A DNA stretch of 64,000 nucleotides from the NCBI GenBank assembly GCA_947253765.1, contig CAMYAK010000002.1:1-64000 (forward strand), given 5' to 3'. This DNA is from an uncultured Tissierellia bacterium (GTDB taxonomy: Bacteria; Bacillota; Clostridia; Tissierellales; Peptoniphilaceae). The notes beneath the pieces are model-generated. The model was given only the letters and a program-made list of their open reading frames with translations, was not told the DNA's origin and made no database searches. Both the position numbers and the translations under genes were made by a program. Shown here piece by piece: positions 1 to 7,641 of this stretch. Numbering within the stretch: the stretch's first letter is position 1; the number at the start of each line of letters is the position of its first letter.

Positions 1-27
1 CGAGCAATAGCTCGGGTCTTTTTTTAT
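1..27 (+). terminator. Truncated intrinsic terminator at the window edge
   Basis: A short GC-rich hairpin (GAGC, loop AATA, GCTC) is followed by GGGTC and seven T's. The left arm is cut by the window start; a longer stem of the form GACCCGAGC/GCTCGGGTC is likely. The T-run lies on the plus strand, so a plus-strand gene should end just before the window. That makes the minus-strand T-box unit at 190-445 convergent with it. Confidence 0.6.
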
Positions 28-125
28 GCCTTATCTTCCTACGATTCACGGGAGATCCTGACCTTGTTTTATACAAAGCCTTATTACGATTCCCGGGAGA
101 ATTAGTTGCCCATAAAACGGGAAAA

Positions 126-151
126 CCCCTTACTCCGGGAAGAGTAAGGGG
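126..151 (-). terminator. Perfect 10-bp hairpin, probable minus-strand terminator
   Basis: CCCCTTACTC (126-135) and GAGTAAGGGG (142-151) pair perfectly around a six-base loop. Read on the minus strand the stem is followed by TTTT, CCCG and TTTT, an interrupted U tract. It lies about 40 bases beyond the T-box attenuator and would end any transcript that escapes it. No open reading frame lies between the two hairpins. Confidence 0.55.
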
Positions 152-189
152 AAGTGAAAGGGAAAAGCAGTTTATACTTTCTCAGGAAC

Positions 190-445
190 AAAAAAAACCG
201 TCCCACATGGGACGATTACTCGCGATGCCACCCAATTTCTCTTATACCTTACGGATATAAGACTCGAAAAGTACCAACATACTTTTATGCTGTAACGGGC
301 TACCCCGTCCGTTCTAATTAAAGTATACTTTGTTCGAAACGGAAGCTCTGAGGTGCGCTTCAATCCTATGCTGCCGCTCCCTCACACCAACGGAGCTCGC
401 TTATGACAGTGTACTAGGATTTACTCTCCTCTTCTTTGCTATAAT
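190..445 (-). promoter_or_regulatory. T-box riboswitch leader, probably arginine-specific
   Basis: On the minus strand the T-box core GGGTGGCATCGCG (about 221-233) is followed by a terminator stem CGTCCC/GGGACG (199-214) and eight T's. Upstream lies a Stem I-like fold closed by AATCCTA/TAGGATT, with an AGTA/GAA loop-E pair. The usual geometry (GAA, one base, codon, A, helix) places the specifier at 355-357, reading CGC, an arginine codon. The UGGC discriminator-reading bases call for a tRNA ending in G-CCA, which fits tRNA-Arg(ACG) of Gram-positives. T-boxes bind uncharged tRNA and switch off the terminator. The class is confident; the specifier is inferred. No clear target gene follows within the window. 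Confidence 0.85.
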
Positions 446-451
446 ATAATT

Positions 452-480
452 ATGTTATAGAATTTTTCACCACATGTCAA
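452..480 (-). promoter_or_regulatory. Promoter of the T-box transcript
   Basis: On the minus strand a perfect -35 box TTGACA (475-480) stands 17 bases from TAACAT (452-457). An alternative -10, TATAAC, would sit at 15 bases. The predicted start near 445 matches the 5' end of the T-box fold. Confidence 0.6.
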
Positions 481-577
481 GGGAAAATATTAAAAAATAT
501 TAATTTTTTACCTATTTTTCAATTAATTATCATCTAATTTTATTTTTATAGCCTAATAAAGAATTTTATATCAGGAC

Positions 578-617
578 ACTAAAAAACCGCCCGGAAAACA
601 CCTATCCGAGCGGTTTA
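578..617 (-). terminator. Terminator after tRNA-Thr
   Basis: CCGCCCGG (587-594) pairs with CCGAGCGG (606-613) with one mismatch, extended by AAA/TTT. On the minus strand a T-run follows. It lies eight bases beyond the 3' end of the tRNA. The stretch 480-578 between the T-box promoter and this hairpin is AT-rich and holds nothing else I can identify. Confidence 0.8.
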
Positions 618-623
618 ACCCAA

Positions 624-696
624 AGCTGGCAATAGGACTTGAACCCACAACCCTCTGATTACGATTCAGATGCTCTACCAATTGAGCTATGCCAGC
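624..696 (-). tRNA. tRNA-Thr (anticodon CGU)
   Basis: The minus strand folds as a full cloverleaf: a 7-bp acceptor stem GCTGGCA/TGCCAGC, a GCTC/GAGC D-arm, an anticodon stem TCTGA/TCAGA with loop ATCGTAA, and a T-arm with TTCAAGT. The anticodon CGT reads the threonine codon ACG. The discriminator is T and CCA is not encoded (TTTG follows), so CCA must be added after transcription. Confidence 0.95.
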
Positions 697-745
697 AAAT
701 ACTTGGTCATGATATCAAAAATTCTTAGGCTTAGTCAAGCATTAC

Positions 746-1261
746 TTATTTCAGACCGGGGTAGCCCTGTTGCCTAAGGGCCTCGTATAAAGCAATAGCA
801 GCGGAATTGGATAGATTAAGAGACCTCTCATTCTCCTTCATTGGGATCCTGATCTGTCTTTCAGGATTGGCAGCCAGAAAGTCCTTGGGAAGCCCCTTTG
901 ATTCGGAGCCGAATATCATAATTGATGGCTTGGAAAAGTCGGTTTTACCAATGTTTTTTTCACCGTAGGTTTCTATATAGTAGATGTTGTGGCTTTCATT
1001 TATATCCGGACTGTCCAGAAAGTCCTTAAACTCCTCAATATCGTCCCAAATGGTGGGATTTAGCCTGTCCCAATAGTCCATGCCGGCCCTTTTTACCAGC
1101 TTGGACGTGAGCTGAAATCCAAAAGGGCGTACAAGGCCTAATAGGCAGCCTGAGACGACACAGGTCCTCGCTACATTGCCCGTGTTATACGGGATTTCCG
1201 GTTCCACCAATACAATCATATTCTTATCATTCGGCAAGATTGGAAGCCTTTCTGAATCCAT
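746..1261 (-). CDS. trmL: tRNA (cytidine(34)-2'-O)-methyltransferase TrmL
   Basis: 171-residue SpoU/TrmD-fold (SPOUT) methyltransferase. TrmL-type enzymes 2'-O-methylate the wobble base of tRNA-Leu with S-adenosylmethionine. Visible family blocks are the N-terminal EPEIPYNTGNVART motif (about residues 21-34), FGSESKGLP (about 127-135) and the knot segment SLNLSNSAAIALYEALR near the C-terminus. The length is typical of this one-domain family. The ATG at 1261 is chosen because AGGAGGG stands four bases upstream; a later Met at residue 15 has no such site. It lies downstream of nothing on its strand and reads towards tRNA-Thr, divergent from the GTPase gene at 1366. Confidence 0.92.
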   Translation of the reverse strand: MDSERLPILPNDKNMIVLVEPEIPYNTGNVARTCVVSGCLLGLVRPFGFQLTSKLVKRAGMDYWDRLNPTIWDDIEEFKDFLDSPDINESHNIYYIETYGEKNIGKTDFSKPSIMIFGSESKGLPKDFLAANPERQIRIPMKENERSLNLSNSAAIALYEALRQQGYPGLK

Positions 1262-1365
1262 AAAACCCTCCTGTTATCAATTAAGAAAAATTTCTCAGAA
1301 TCATTTAAAATAGTAATAAGCATAAATAGATTTTATCACTAGAAGAGCCAAGATAGGAGCACCGG

Positions 1366-4032
1366 ATGACCAATCCCATAACAATTGGATTATTTGCCCA
1401 TGTTGATGCGGGGAAAACAACCCTTTCAGAGGCCCTGCTATGGAAATGCGGGGCTGTGAAAGAGATTGGCAGGGTTGATAAGGGTAACAGCCACCTGGAC
1501 TCCGATACAGTCGAAAGAAAAAGGGGCATAACAATTTATTCAAAGACCGCCCCATTTGAAATAGACGGCAAACCGTATTACCTGGTCGATACGCCGGGCC
1601 ACAGCGATTTCTTAGCCGGGGCCTGGAGGACAATTGGAATAATAGATATAGCCATACTCTTGGTAAATGCAGGAGACGGCCTCAACCCACACACCCATAA
1701 ACTTTGGCAACTTTTAAAAGAGTCATCCATACCGACAATTATTTTTGTCAACAAGATGGACATGCCGGGGCTTGATAGACAGGCTCTCTGCCAAGATCTT
1801 AAGAAAAAATTGACAGATAAGCTGATTGATTTCAGTGACATGGAACAATTCCGGGAAAACCTGGCCATGGCCGACGATAGAATTATGAAGGCATATCTGG
1901 ATACCGGTCAGATTCCGAATGAGGATATCAAGCAGGCCTTTATGGCTGCCAATATATACCCCCTCCTTTTCGGGTCTGCTCTCAAGGATTCGGGGATCAA
2001 TGAGCTTTTAAGCATAATAAAAAACTATTCGGACAGTTTAAAGAGACCTGAAGAATTGCAGGCCATAGTATATAAAATCGAAAGGGATGACAAGGGTTTA
2101 AAGGTCAACCATATAAGGAATTTCAAGTCACCAATCAGGATAAAAGACGAGATAAATGGGGAAAAAGTTCAGGAAATAAGGAAATACAGGGGCAAGGACT
2201 ATATAAATATTCAGGTTTTGGATCGGGGAGAAATTGCAGGCCTGGTCGGACCGACAAAATTTAGGGCAGGAGATCTTGTGGGTGAGAAAAATCAGGGGAC
2301 ATGCCCTGTAAAAGCACTCTTCTTATTTAAAGTTGAGGCAAAAAACCCGGGCCATGACCACAGGCTTGAACAGGCTATTGTAAGGCTGGCTGAGGAATTT
2401 CCTGAAATGGAAGCACAGTCGGATAGGGCGGGTCAGGGAATATTGATAAAGTCAATGGGAAAGATTGGCCTTGAGGTATTGGAAGATAGGCTGAATGATG
2501 AGGGAATAGGAGTCGAATTCTCACAAGCCCCCATTGAATACAGGGAAAGTGTTAAAGGAAAGGCCATAGGTATTGGACATTTTGAGCCCATAGGTCACTA
2601 TGTTGAGGTTCAATTGGCCCTTGAGCCGGGTGAAGTAGGCACCGGAATTGAGATTTTAAATTGCCTAAAGAATCCGGGGTCGGACAATAAGTTTAAGATT
2701 GTTAAAGACTCTTTAAAGAGCGGAGTTCCGGGGGTTCTTGCAGGTCGTACCTTAACAGATGTGGTAATCAGCATTTTGGATATAAGGGAGTCAAAACATT
2801 CACAGATCGAGGACTTTATTCAGGCAGGGATAAGGGCTTTAAGACAGGCCCTTATGCAGGTTGAAAGCGTATTGTTGGAGAAGTTTATAAAATTCAGGAT
2901 CAGGCTGGACAGCAAATATTATGGGCAGGTCATCCAAGACCTTCAGACTATGGGGATAGATGACTATCACCAGGAAATAGGAGCTTTTAAAACTACGATC
3001 TCCGGAAGGGGACCGGTTTCAAAACTGCAAAAATATTTGATGGACCTCCCGTCTAAAAGTGCGGGAAGTGCAGAAATTGATATAGATGACGGGGGATATA
3101 TGCCGGTTGATAATCCCTCGGAAATTATAGAAAGTTTTGCTTATGATCCCTTAAAAGACCCGGATTTCCCACCTTCATCAATTTTCTTTAAAAAAGGAAG
3201 CGGTTTTGCCGTGGATTGGGATAAGGTGGAAGAATTTGCCCATGGGGAGATCCGTAAAAGCTTTTTAAACGGGGATTCTGCAGAAGAGACATTGGAAAGC
3301 TCTTTAGTGGGTATCAATCAAGGAAGTAGCCTGTCTGAAGAAAAACGATATAGGGAAAAAACTTATAGGATCAGCAAAGAAGAGATAGACAGGATTTTCA
3401 GGGATACTTTTTTTGCTAATTCAAATCCTGACAAGGAGAGGAAAAAGCAGTATTTTAAAAAGATCCGGATCAGGAAGAAGACTGAAGAAAAGGCATACAA
3501 GCCGGCCTCAAAGCCGAGGTCAAACTTTTCCCTTATGAAAAAGAATAAGGAAGCCTGGCTTCTAATTGACGGCTACAATGTACTTAACTCTTTGCCTCAA
3601 ATGGAGGGAAGGGCAGAAGACATGAACTTCATGAGGCCATACTTTATTGAACTCCTGACTGAATATGCCGCTTTAATACAGGCAAAAATAATAGTGGTGT
3701 TTGATGCATATAGAGTAAAAGGCGGTAGGAGAAAGATAGAAAAAAGGGGCGGGATTCACGTGGTTTATACGGAAGAAGCTGAGACTGCCGACCAATATAT
3801 AGCCAAAGTAACTAAGGAAAAGGCTGATAAAAATGAAATTATTGTGGCAAGCTCCGACGGGGCAGTTCAACTCATCACATGGAAGGAAGGGGCCCTTGTT
3901 ATCTCAGGAAGGGAACTTGTTGCCGATATGATTGAAAAGAAAGAAGAGACATTAAAGGAATTTAGGAAAACAGCTCCCGACCCGCTGACCAAGCGGCTGG
4001 GAAATGAAAGGAGCCCTGATGAATTCAAATAG
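1366..4032 (+). CDS. TetM/EF-G-like translational GTPase fused to a C-terminal NYN (YacP-like) nuclease domain
   Basis: 888-residue two-part protein. Residues 1-660 follow the EF-G/TetM layout: G1 AHVDAGKT (11-18), switch I ERKRGIT, G3 DTPGH, G4 NKMD (about 128-131), then EF-G-like domains. Residues about 730-870 are a YacP/NYN domain with its acidic residues in place: LLIDGYN, VVFDAYR, ETADQYI and VASSDG. A charged linker (about 600-720) joins the halves. EF-G relatives act on the ribosome; NYN domains are PIN-like metal-dependent ribonucleases. The fusion suggests a ribosome-associated RNA-cleaving or rescue factor (inference). Related fused proteins are known in Clostridia as translation-factor GTPases, so tetracycline resistance should not be assumed. 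It heads the dense operon and overlaps the next gene. Confidence 0.85.
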   Translation: MTNPITIGLFAHVDAGKTTLSEALLWKCGAVKEIGRVDKGNSHLDSDTVERKRGITIYSKTAPFEIDGKPYYLVDTPGHSDFLAGAWRTIGIIDIAILLVNAGDGLNPHTHKLWQLLKESSIPTIIFVNKMDMPGLDRQALCQDLKKKLTDKLIDFSDMEQFRENLAMADDRIMKAYLDTGQIPNEDIKQAFMAANIYPLLFGSALKDSGINELLSIIKNYSDSLKRPEELQAIVYKIERDDKGLKVNHIRNFKSPIRIKDEINGEKVQEIRKYRGKDYINIQVLDRGEIAGLVGPTKFRAGDLVGEKNQGTCPVKALFLFKVEAKNPGHDHRLEQAIVRLAEEFPEMEAQSDRAGQGILIKSMGKIGLEVLEDRLNDEGIGVEFSQAPIEYRESVKGKAIGIGHFEPIGHYVEVQLALEPGEVGTGIEILNCLKNPGSDNKFKIVKDSLKSGVPGVLAGRTLTDVVISILDIRESKHSQIEDFIQAGIRALRQALMQVESVLLEKFIKFRIRLDSKYYGQVIQDLQTMGIDDYHQEIGAFKTTISGRGPVSKLQKYLMDLPSKSAGSAEIDIDDGGYMPVDNPSEIIESFAYDPLKDPDFPPSSIFFKKGSGFAVDWDKVEEFAHGEIRKSFLNGDSAEETLESSLVGINQGSSLSEEKRYREKTYRISKEEIDRIFRDTFFANSNPDKERKKQYFKKIRIRKKTEEKAYKPASKPRSNFSLMKKNKEAWLLIDGYNVLNSLPQMEGRAEDMNFMRPYFIELLTEYAALIQAKIIVVFDAYRVKGGRRKIEKRGGIHVVYTEEAETADQYIAKVTKEKADKNEIIVASSDGAVQLITWKEGALVISGRELVADMIEKKEETLKEFRKTAPDPLTKRLGNERSPDEFK

Positions 4033-4684
4033 ATTGCTTATCTGCATTGTCAACCGCGGCCAGTCTGAAGGCATGCTAACCGAACTAAGAGCTTTTGGAG
4101 TCAGAGGAGGCCTGGTATTGGCCGGGGAAGGTACCCAAAGAAATAAGATTCTCAGCATTTTAGGCTTGGACCAAACAAAGAAGGAGATTATGTTTTTGCC
4201 AATACCGGCCAGCTTTGAGAGGTCTGTTCACAATATGTTGGAAGGCAGGTTTAAACTTAAAAAGAAAAACCGCGGCATAGCTTTCTCAATGCCCATAAGC
4301 AGGTTTGCTCTTGATGAAAGTCTAAAGGAAGACGACATACCGGATCCCGACCAATTTGACCACAGGGCTATTTTTGTCGTGGCCGACCATGGAAAAAGCA
4401 GGGAAATTATGGACTATTGCTATGAGGTAGGTGTGAGCGGAGGAACTGTTTTAAAAGGCCGGGGGGCCGGAATACCGACCAAGAGTTCCCCTTTTAACCT
4501 GGAGATAAAGCCGGAGAAGGACATAGTTATACTTGTTACTGAAACTTCAAAAGCGGATTCTTTAAAAGCTCAGTTGGAAGAAAAATTGGAGTTGAATAGG
4601 GCAGGCAAGGGGGTTCTGTTTTCATTACCGGTAAGCATGGTTACCGGGATCTATAGAGAAGCTAAGGAGGGGACCGATGAATGA
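4019..4684 (+). CDS. P-II-like signalling protein with two P-II-like domains
   Basis: 221 residues holding two tandem P-II/GlnB-fold repeats, roughly 1-100 and 118-221. Each begins with a hydrophobic strand (RLLICIV; AIFVVAD), has a GGLVL/GGTVL strand near its middle and ends in an FSMP/FSLP strand. The second repeat has a GRGAGIP segment where P-II proteins carry the T-loop. P-II proteins bind nucleotides and control transporters and enzymes through direct contact. The start at 4019 is preferred over 4004 because AAAGGAG lies six bases before it. The gene overlaps the GTPase gene by 14 bases and the DUF1538 gene by 8, which implies coupled translation. The membrane protein next door is the obvious partner (inference). 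It is not a canonical GlnB. Confidence 0.8.
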   Translation: MNSNRLLICIVNRGQSEGMLTELRAFGVRGGLVLAGEGTQRNKILSILGLDQTKKEIMFLPIPASFERSVHNMLEGRFKLKKKNRGIAFSMPISRFALDESLKEDDIPDPDQFDHRAIFVVADHGKSREIMDYCYEVGVSGGTVLKGRGAGIPTKSSPFNLEIKPEKDIVILVTETSKADSLKAQLEEKLELNRAGKGVLFSLPVSMVTGIYREAKEGTDE

Positions 4685-6521
4685 ACTGCAAGCTAAGATA
4701 AGAGAAGTCTCCTCTTCATTGATACCAATAGTTATTTACGTTGCCTTCTGCATACTTGTTTTCGTGCCGATAGAAATAATCATGGTCTGGCGCTTCCTGT
4801 TCGGTGCCGTGTTTCTGTTCATAGGCCTTTCTCTATTTTTATGGGGAGTTGACCAGTCAATGAGTCCGATCGGGGTCCACATGGCAGGTCATACTGCCAA
4901 TTCAAAGACAAAATTAGGTGCCATGGCTTTTGCTTTTATATTGGGCTTTTTGATAACTGTTGCCGAGCCCGACCTTTTGATTCTTGGAGGACAATTACAA
5001 GAAGCGACCGGCGGAACAATGAATGCCAGGTCATTTGTAATTTTGATATCTGCCGGAGTCGGACTTATGATTGCCATCGGGGCCCTGCAAATCCTCCTTT
5101 CAGGAGCACTTAGAAAATTATTCGCTATCGTATATTTTGTAATATTTGCCTTAGCTCTTTTTGCAAGCAATGAATTTATAGCAATAGCATTTGATGCATC
5201 AGGAGCAACAACAGGTGCCTTGACAACCCCCTTTGTCCTTGCAATCTCTTACGGCCTCTCACGCATGAAAGGTGGAAATGCAGAAGACAGCTCATTCGGA
5301 CTTGTAGGGGTTATGAGTTCGGGTCCAATATTGGCAACCCTGATTATGGCTATACTGAGCGGGGCTGACAAACTGAAGGCGGCTGAGGAAACCTTAGGAC
5401 AGAGAAATAGCTTAAGCAGCTTATTTACAGCAATAGGACCAATTTTCATGGAATCATTGACGGCCTTGGCCCCAATAGCAATCCTATTTTTTGCTATGAA
5501 TGTATTCATTTTCAAGATAAAGAAAAGGGAGCTTTTAGGCATTATCAGAGGACTTATTTATTCACTGCTTGGTCTTACATTTTTCCTTGTAGGTGCAAAT
5601 GAGGGCTTTATGGATATGGGGAAGGCCCTGGGTATGGGCATGGTAAGGCAAGATCCTCCGGTTATAGTATTTTTTGCCTTTGTCCTCGGCTTTATTGTTG
5701 TATCCGCCGAGCCTGCTGTCCACGTATTGGGCGACCGGGTTGAGGAAGTCACAGGCGGTCACATTAAAAGCAAACTCCTTGGAAGGACCCTGTCAATAGG
5801 GGTCGGACTGGCCCTGGCCTTATCGGCAATGAGGATCTTGATACCGGGCCTTGTGATCTGGCATATATTACTTCCGGGATTTATAATCGCCATAGCCCTG
5901 TCATTTTATGTTGATGATATTTTTGTGGGGATTGCATTTGATGCCGGAGGAGTTGCTTCAGGTCCTATGGCCGCGACTTTTGTCCTGTCATTTGCTCAAG
6001 GTATAGCCAAGAGGTGGCCGGGGGCGGATATAATTGCTGACGGATTCGGGGTTATAGCGGCAATTGCCATGACTCCGATAGTATCAATACTGACACTTGG
6101 AGCCCTGGTAAAACTACAGCAGAAGAAGGAGTCCAAGGATGCTGATGTTGAAGAGGATGCTCTAAGATCAATAACCTTGCTCAAAAAAGAAGAGGGCACT
6201 GAGGATACGATTTACCACGACCTGCTTATGGTCATTGTTGAGAGCGGCAAGGCCAAGGATGTGATCGAAGAAGGCAGGAAGCTTGGGGCAAACGGGGCCA
6301 CAATCCTTCACGGCCATGATGAGAGAGTAAAGCGCTGGGGCGAGTACGTGATATCACTGGATCCTGAAAAGGACTATATATGGTTCCTGGTCGATAGAAA
6401 AAACAGGAATATGATTGTTGACGGGCTCTTATCTAAGAAGTTCGGCAAGGAGCCGGCTTTGATTTACAGCATACCCGCTATGTCGACAAGGGGTTTGGAG
6501 GTCAAGGTTGACGAGGATTAA
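4677..6521 (+). CDS. DUF1538 integral membrane protein with duplicated membrane domain and C-terminal P-II-like domain
   Basis: 614 residues. Two homologous hydrophobic halves (about 1-240 and 250-490) each carry GHTANS/GDRVEE-type loops, an AEPDLLILG or AEPAVHVLG segment, an EATGG or EEVTGG loop, and an AFDASGATTGALTTPF or AFDAGGVASGPMAATF segment. This inverted or tandem duplication with Gly/Ala-rich re-entrant-like segments is the DUF1538 pattern and resembles ion or solute carriers. Residues about 508-614 form a soluble P-II-like domain. No DUF1538 substrate is established to my knowledge. The adjacent double P-II protein plus this fused domain give three P-II-like modules per gene pair, pointing to a ligand-gated transporter (inference). 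GGACCGATGA supplies the overlapping start. Confidence 0.85.
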   Translation: MNELQAKIREVSSSLIPIVIYVAFCILVFVPIEIIMVWRFLFGAVFLFIGLSLFLWGVDQSMSPIGVHMAGHTANSKTKLGAMAFAFILGFLITVAEPDLLILGGQLQEATGGTMNARSFVILISAGVGLMIAIGALQILLSGALRKLFAIVYFVIFALALFASNEFIAIAFDASGATTGALTTPFVLAISYGLSRMKGGNAEDSSFGLVGVMSSGPILATLIMAILSGADKLKAAEETLGQRNSLSSLFTAIGPIFMESLTALAPIAILFFAMNVFIFKIKKRELLGIIRGLIYSLLGLTFFLVGANEGFMDMGKALGMGMVRQDPPVIVFFAFVLGFIVVSAEPAVHVLGDRVEEVTGGHIKSKLLGRTLSIGVGLALALSAMRILIPGLVIWHILLPGFIIAIALSFYVDDIFVGIAFDAGGVASGPMAATFVLSFAQGIAKRWPGADIIADGFGVIAAIAMTPIVSILTLGALVKLQQKKESKDADVEEDALRSITLLKKEEGTEDTIYHDLLMVIVESGKAKDVIEEGRKLGANGATILHGHDERVKRWGEYVISLDPEKDYIWFLVDRKNRNMIVDGLLSKKFGKEPALIYSIPAMSTRGLEVKVDED

Positions 6522-7641
6522 ATTTTGTCACACAGCAGACCTTCATCTGGGAAAAGATTTTAATTTTGGTCTTGCTTTTAACGAAAAGAGAAAAAGGGAA
6601 GTTTTCAATTCATTTCTTTCTATTTTGGAAATTTGCCGAAGGGAAGAAATTGACCTGCTTTTGATCGCAGGAGACCTCTTTGAAGGAAGACCATCTCAGG
6701 CTTTGCTCGCAAAGGTTAAGGAAGCATTTTCAGCTTGTAAGGACTTGAAAATATTGATTTCGCCGGGTAACCACGACTATGATTCTATAGATTCCTGCTA
6801 TCGGGCAGGAATGTGGCCGGACAATGTCTATATTTTCCACTCAAAAATGTCATACTTTGATTTCCCCGACTTAAAATGCAGAGTTTTCGGGGCAGGCTTC
6901 AATTCGTCATTTGTCCACAAGGGATTTGATGAGGAGGCCGAATGGGAGGACTTGATCAGGGAAGCTGGACCGGATGGACAAGATTTGACCAATATCTTAG
7001 TCCTGCATGGGGACTTGGGTTCGGAAGACTCACCTTATAACCCGATAAGACCGGGCAAGTGGCCCGAGAATTTCTTTGCCTATGCCGGCTTGGGCCACAT
7101 TCATAAAAGGAGTCAAGTTCTCAGGGAAGGAAGGACTTTTTATGCATATAGCGGGACACCCTTTCCTCTTTCTTTCAAGGATTTAGGACCTCAGGGCGTC
7201 TATATAGGTAAGATTGACGGGGATATGGTCAGCGTGGATTTTAGGCAGGTACCGGGTCCTGTATATTTACAGGAAGAATTGAGCATTGACAAGATCATGT
7301 CATTAAGGGAGCTTGAACATGAAATTCAGGCCTTGCTTATTAAAGATGGAGAGAAAAATTACTATCGTCTGCTTTTAAAGGGCCTCAGGTCGCAGGAATT
7401 GGTACCGGACTTTAACCTTATAGAAGAAAAAATACAGGACGAGGGGACATACATCAAGATTATTGACGGGACCTTTCCTGCCATTGATAAGGAAGCCTTG
7501 AAAAAATCAAATTCCCTATATTCAAGGATAGTTCTAGACCTCATGGATAGGGTTGAAAAAACCGACAATGATGATGAAAGAGAAGTTGTAAAATTGGCAA
7601 TAAATAAAGTCTTAAGCTTATCGAAAGAGGTGGAGAATTGA
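6508..7641 (+). CDS. SbcD/YhaO-like DNA repair exonuclease (metallophosphoesterase)
   Basis: 377-residue calcineurin-fold nuclease subunit. The metal-binding motifs are complete and in order: TADLHLG (about 9-15), AGDLFEG, SPGNHDYDS, LHGDLG and GLGHIHKR. The C-terminal third is the capping/partner-binding region. SbcD/Mre11-type proteins pair with an SbcC/Rad50-type ATPase to process DNA ends and hairpins; that partner is the next gene. The start is TTG at 6508, seven bases after GGAGG and overlapping the DUF1538 stop; no ATG gives a full N-terminus. It could equally be named YhaO, the B. subtilis relative. Confidence 0.87.
   Translation: MTRIKFCHTADLHLGKDFNFGLAFNEKRKREVFNSFLSILEICRREEIDLLLIAGDLFEGRPSQALLAKVKEAFSACKDLKILISPGNHDYDSIDSCYRAGMWPDNVYIFHSKMSYFDFPDLKCRVFGAGFNSSFVHKGFDEEAEWEDLIREAGPDGQDLTNILVLHGDLGSEDSPYNPIRPGKWPENFFAYAGLGHIHKRSQVLREGRTFYAYSGTPFPLSFKDLGPQGVYIGKIDGDMVSVDFRQVPGPVYLQEELSIDKIMSLRELEHEIQALLIKDGEKNYYRLLLKGLRSQELVPDFNLIEEKIQDEGTYIKIIDGTFPAIDKEALKKSNSLYSRIVLDLMDRVEKTDNDDEREVVKLAINKVLSLSKEVEN

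Noticed and set aside
172..363. 63-residue minus-strand ORF
   Set aside because: It lies entirely inside the T-box leader and has no ribosome site; the RNA structure explains the sequence.
1366..4032. Tetracycline-resistance gene (tetM-like)
   Set aside because: The GTPase half resembles TetM, but the protein is much longer, carries a NYN domain and lies in a chromosomal operon without mobile elements; it fits the clostridial translation-factor GTPase family better.
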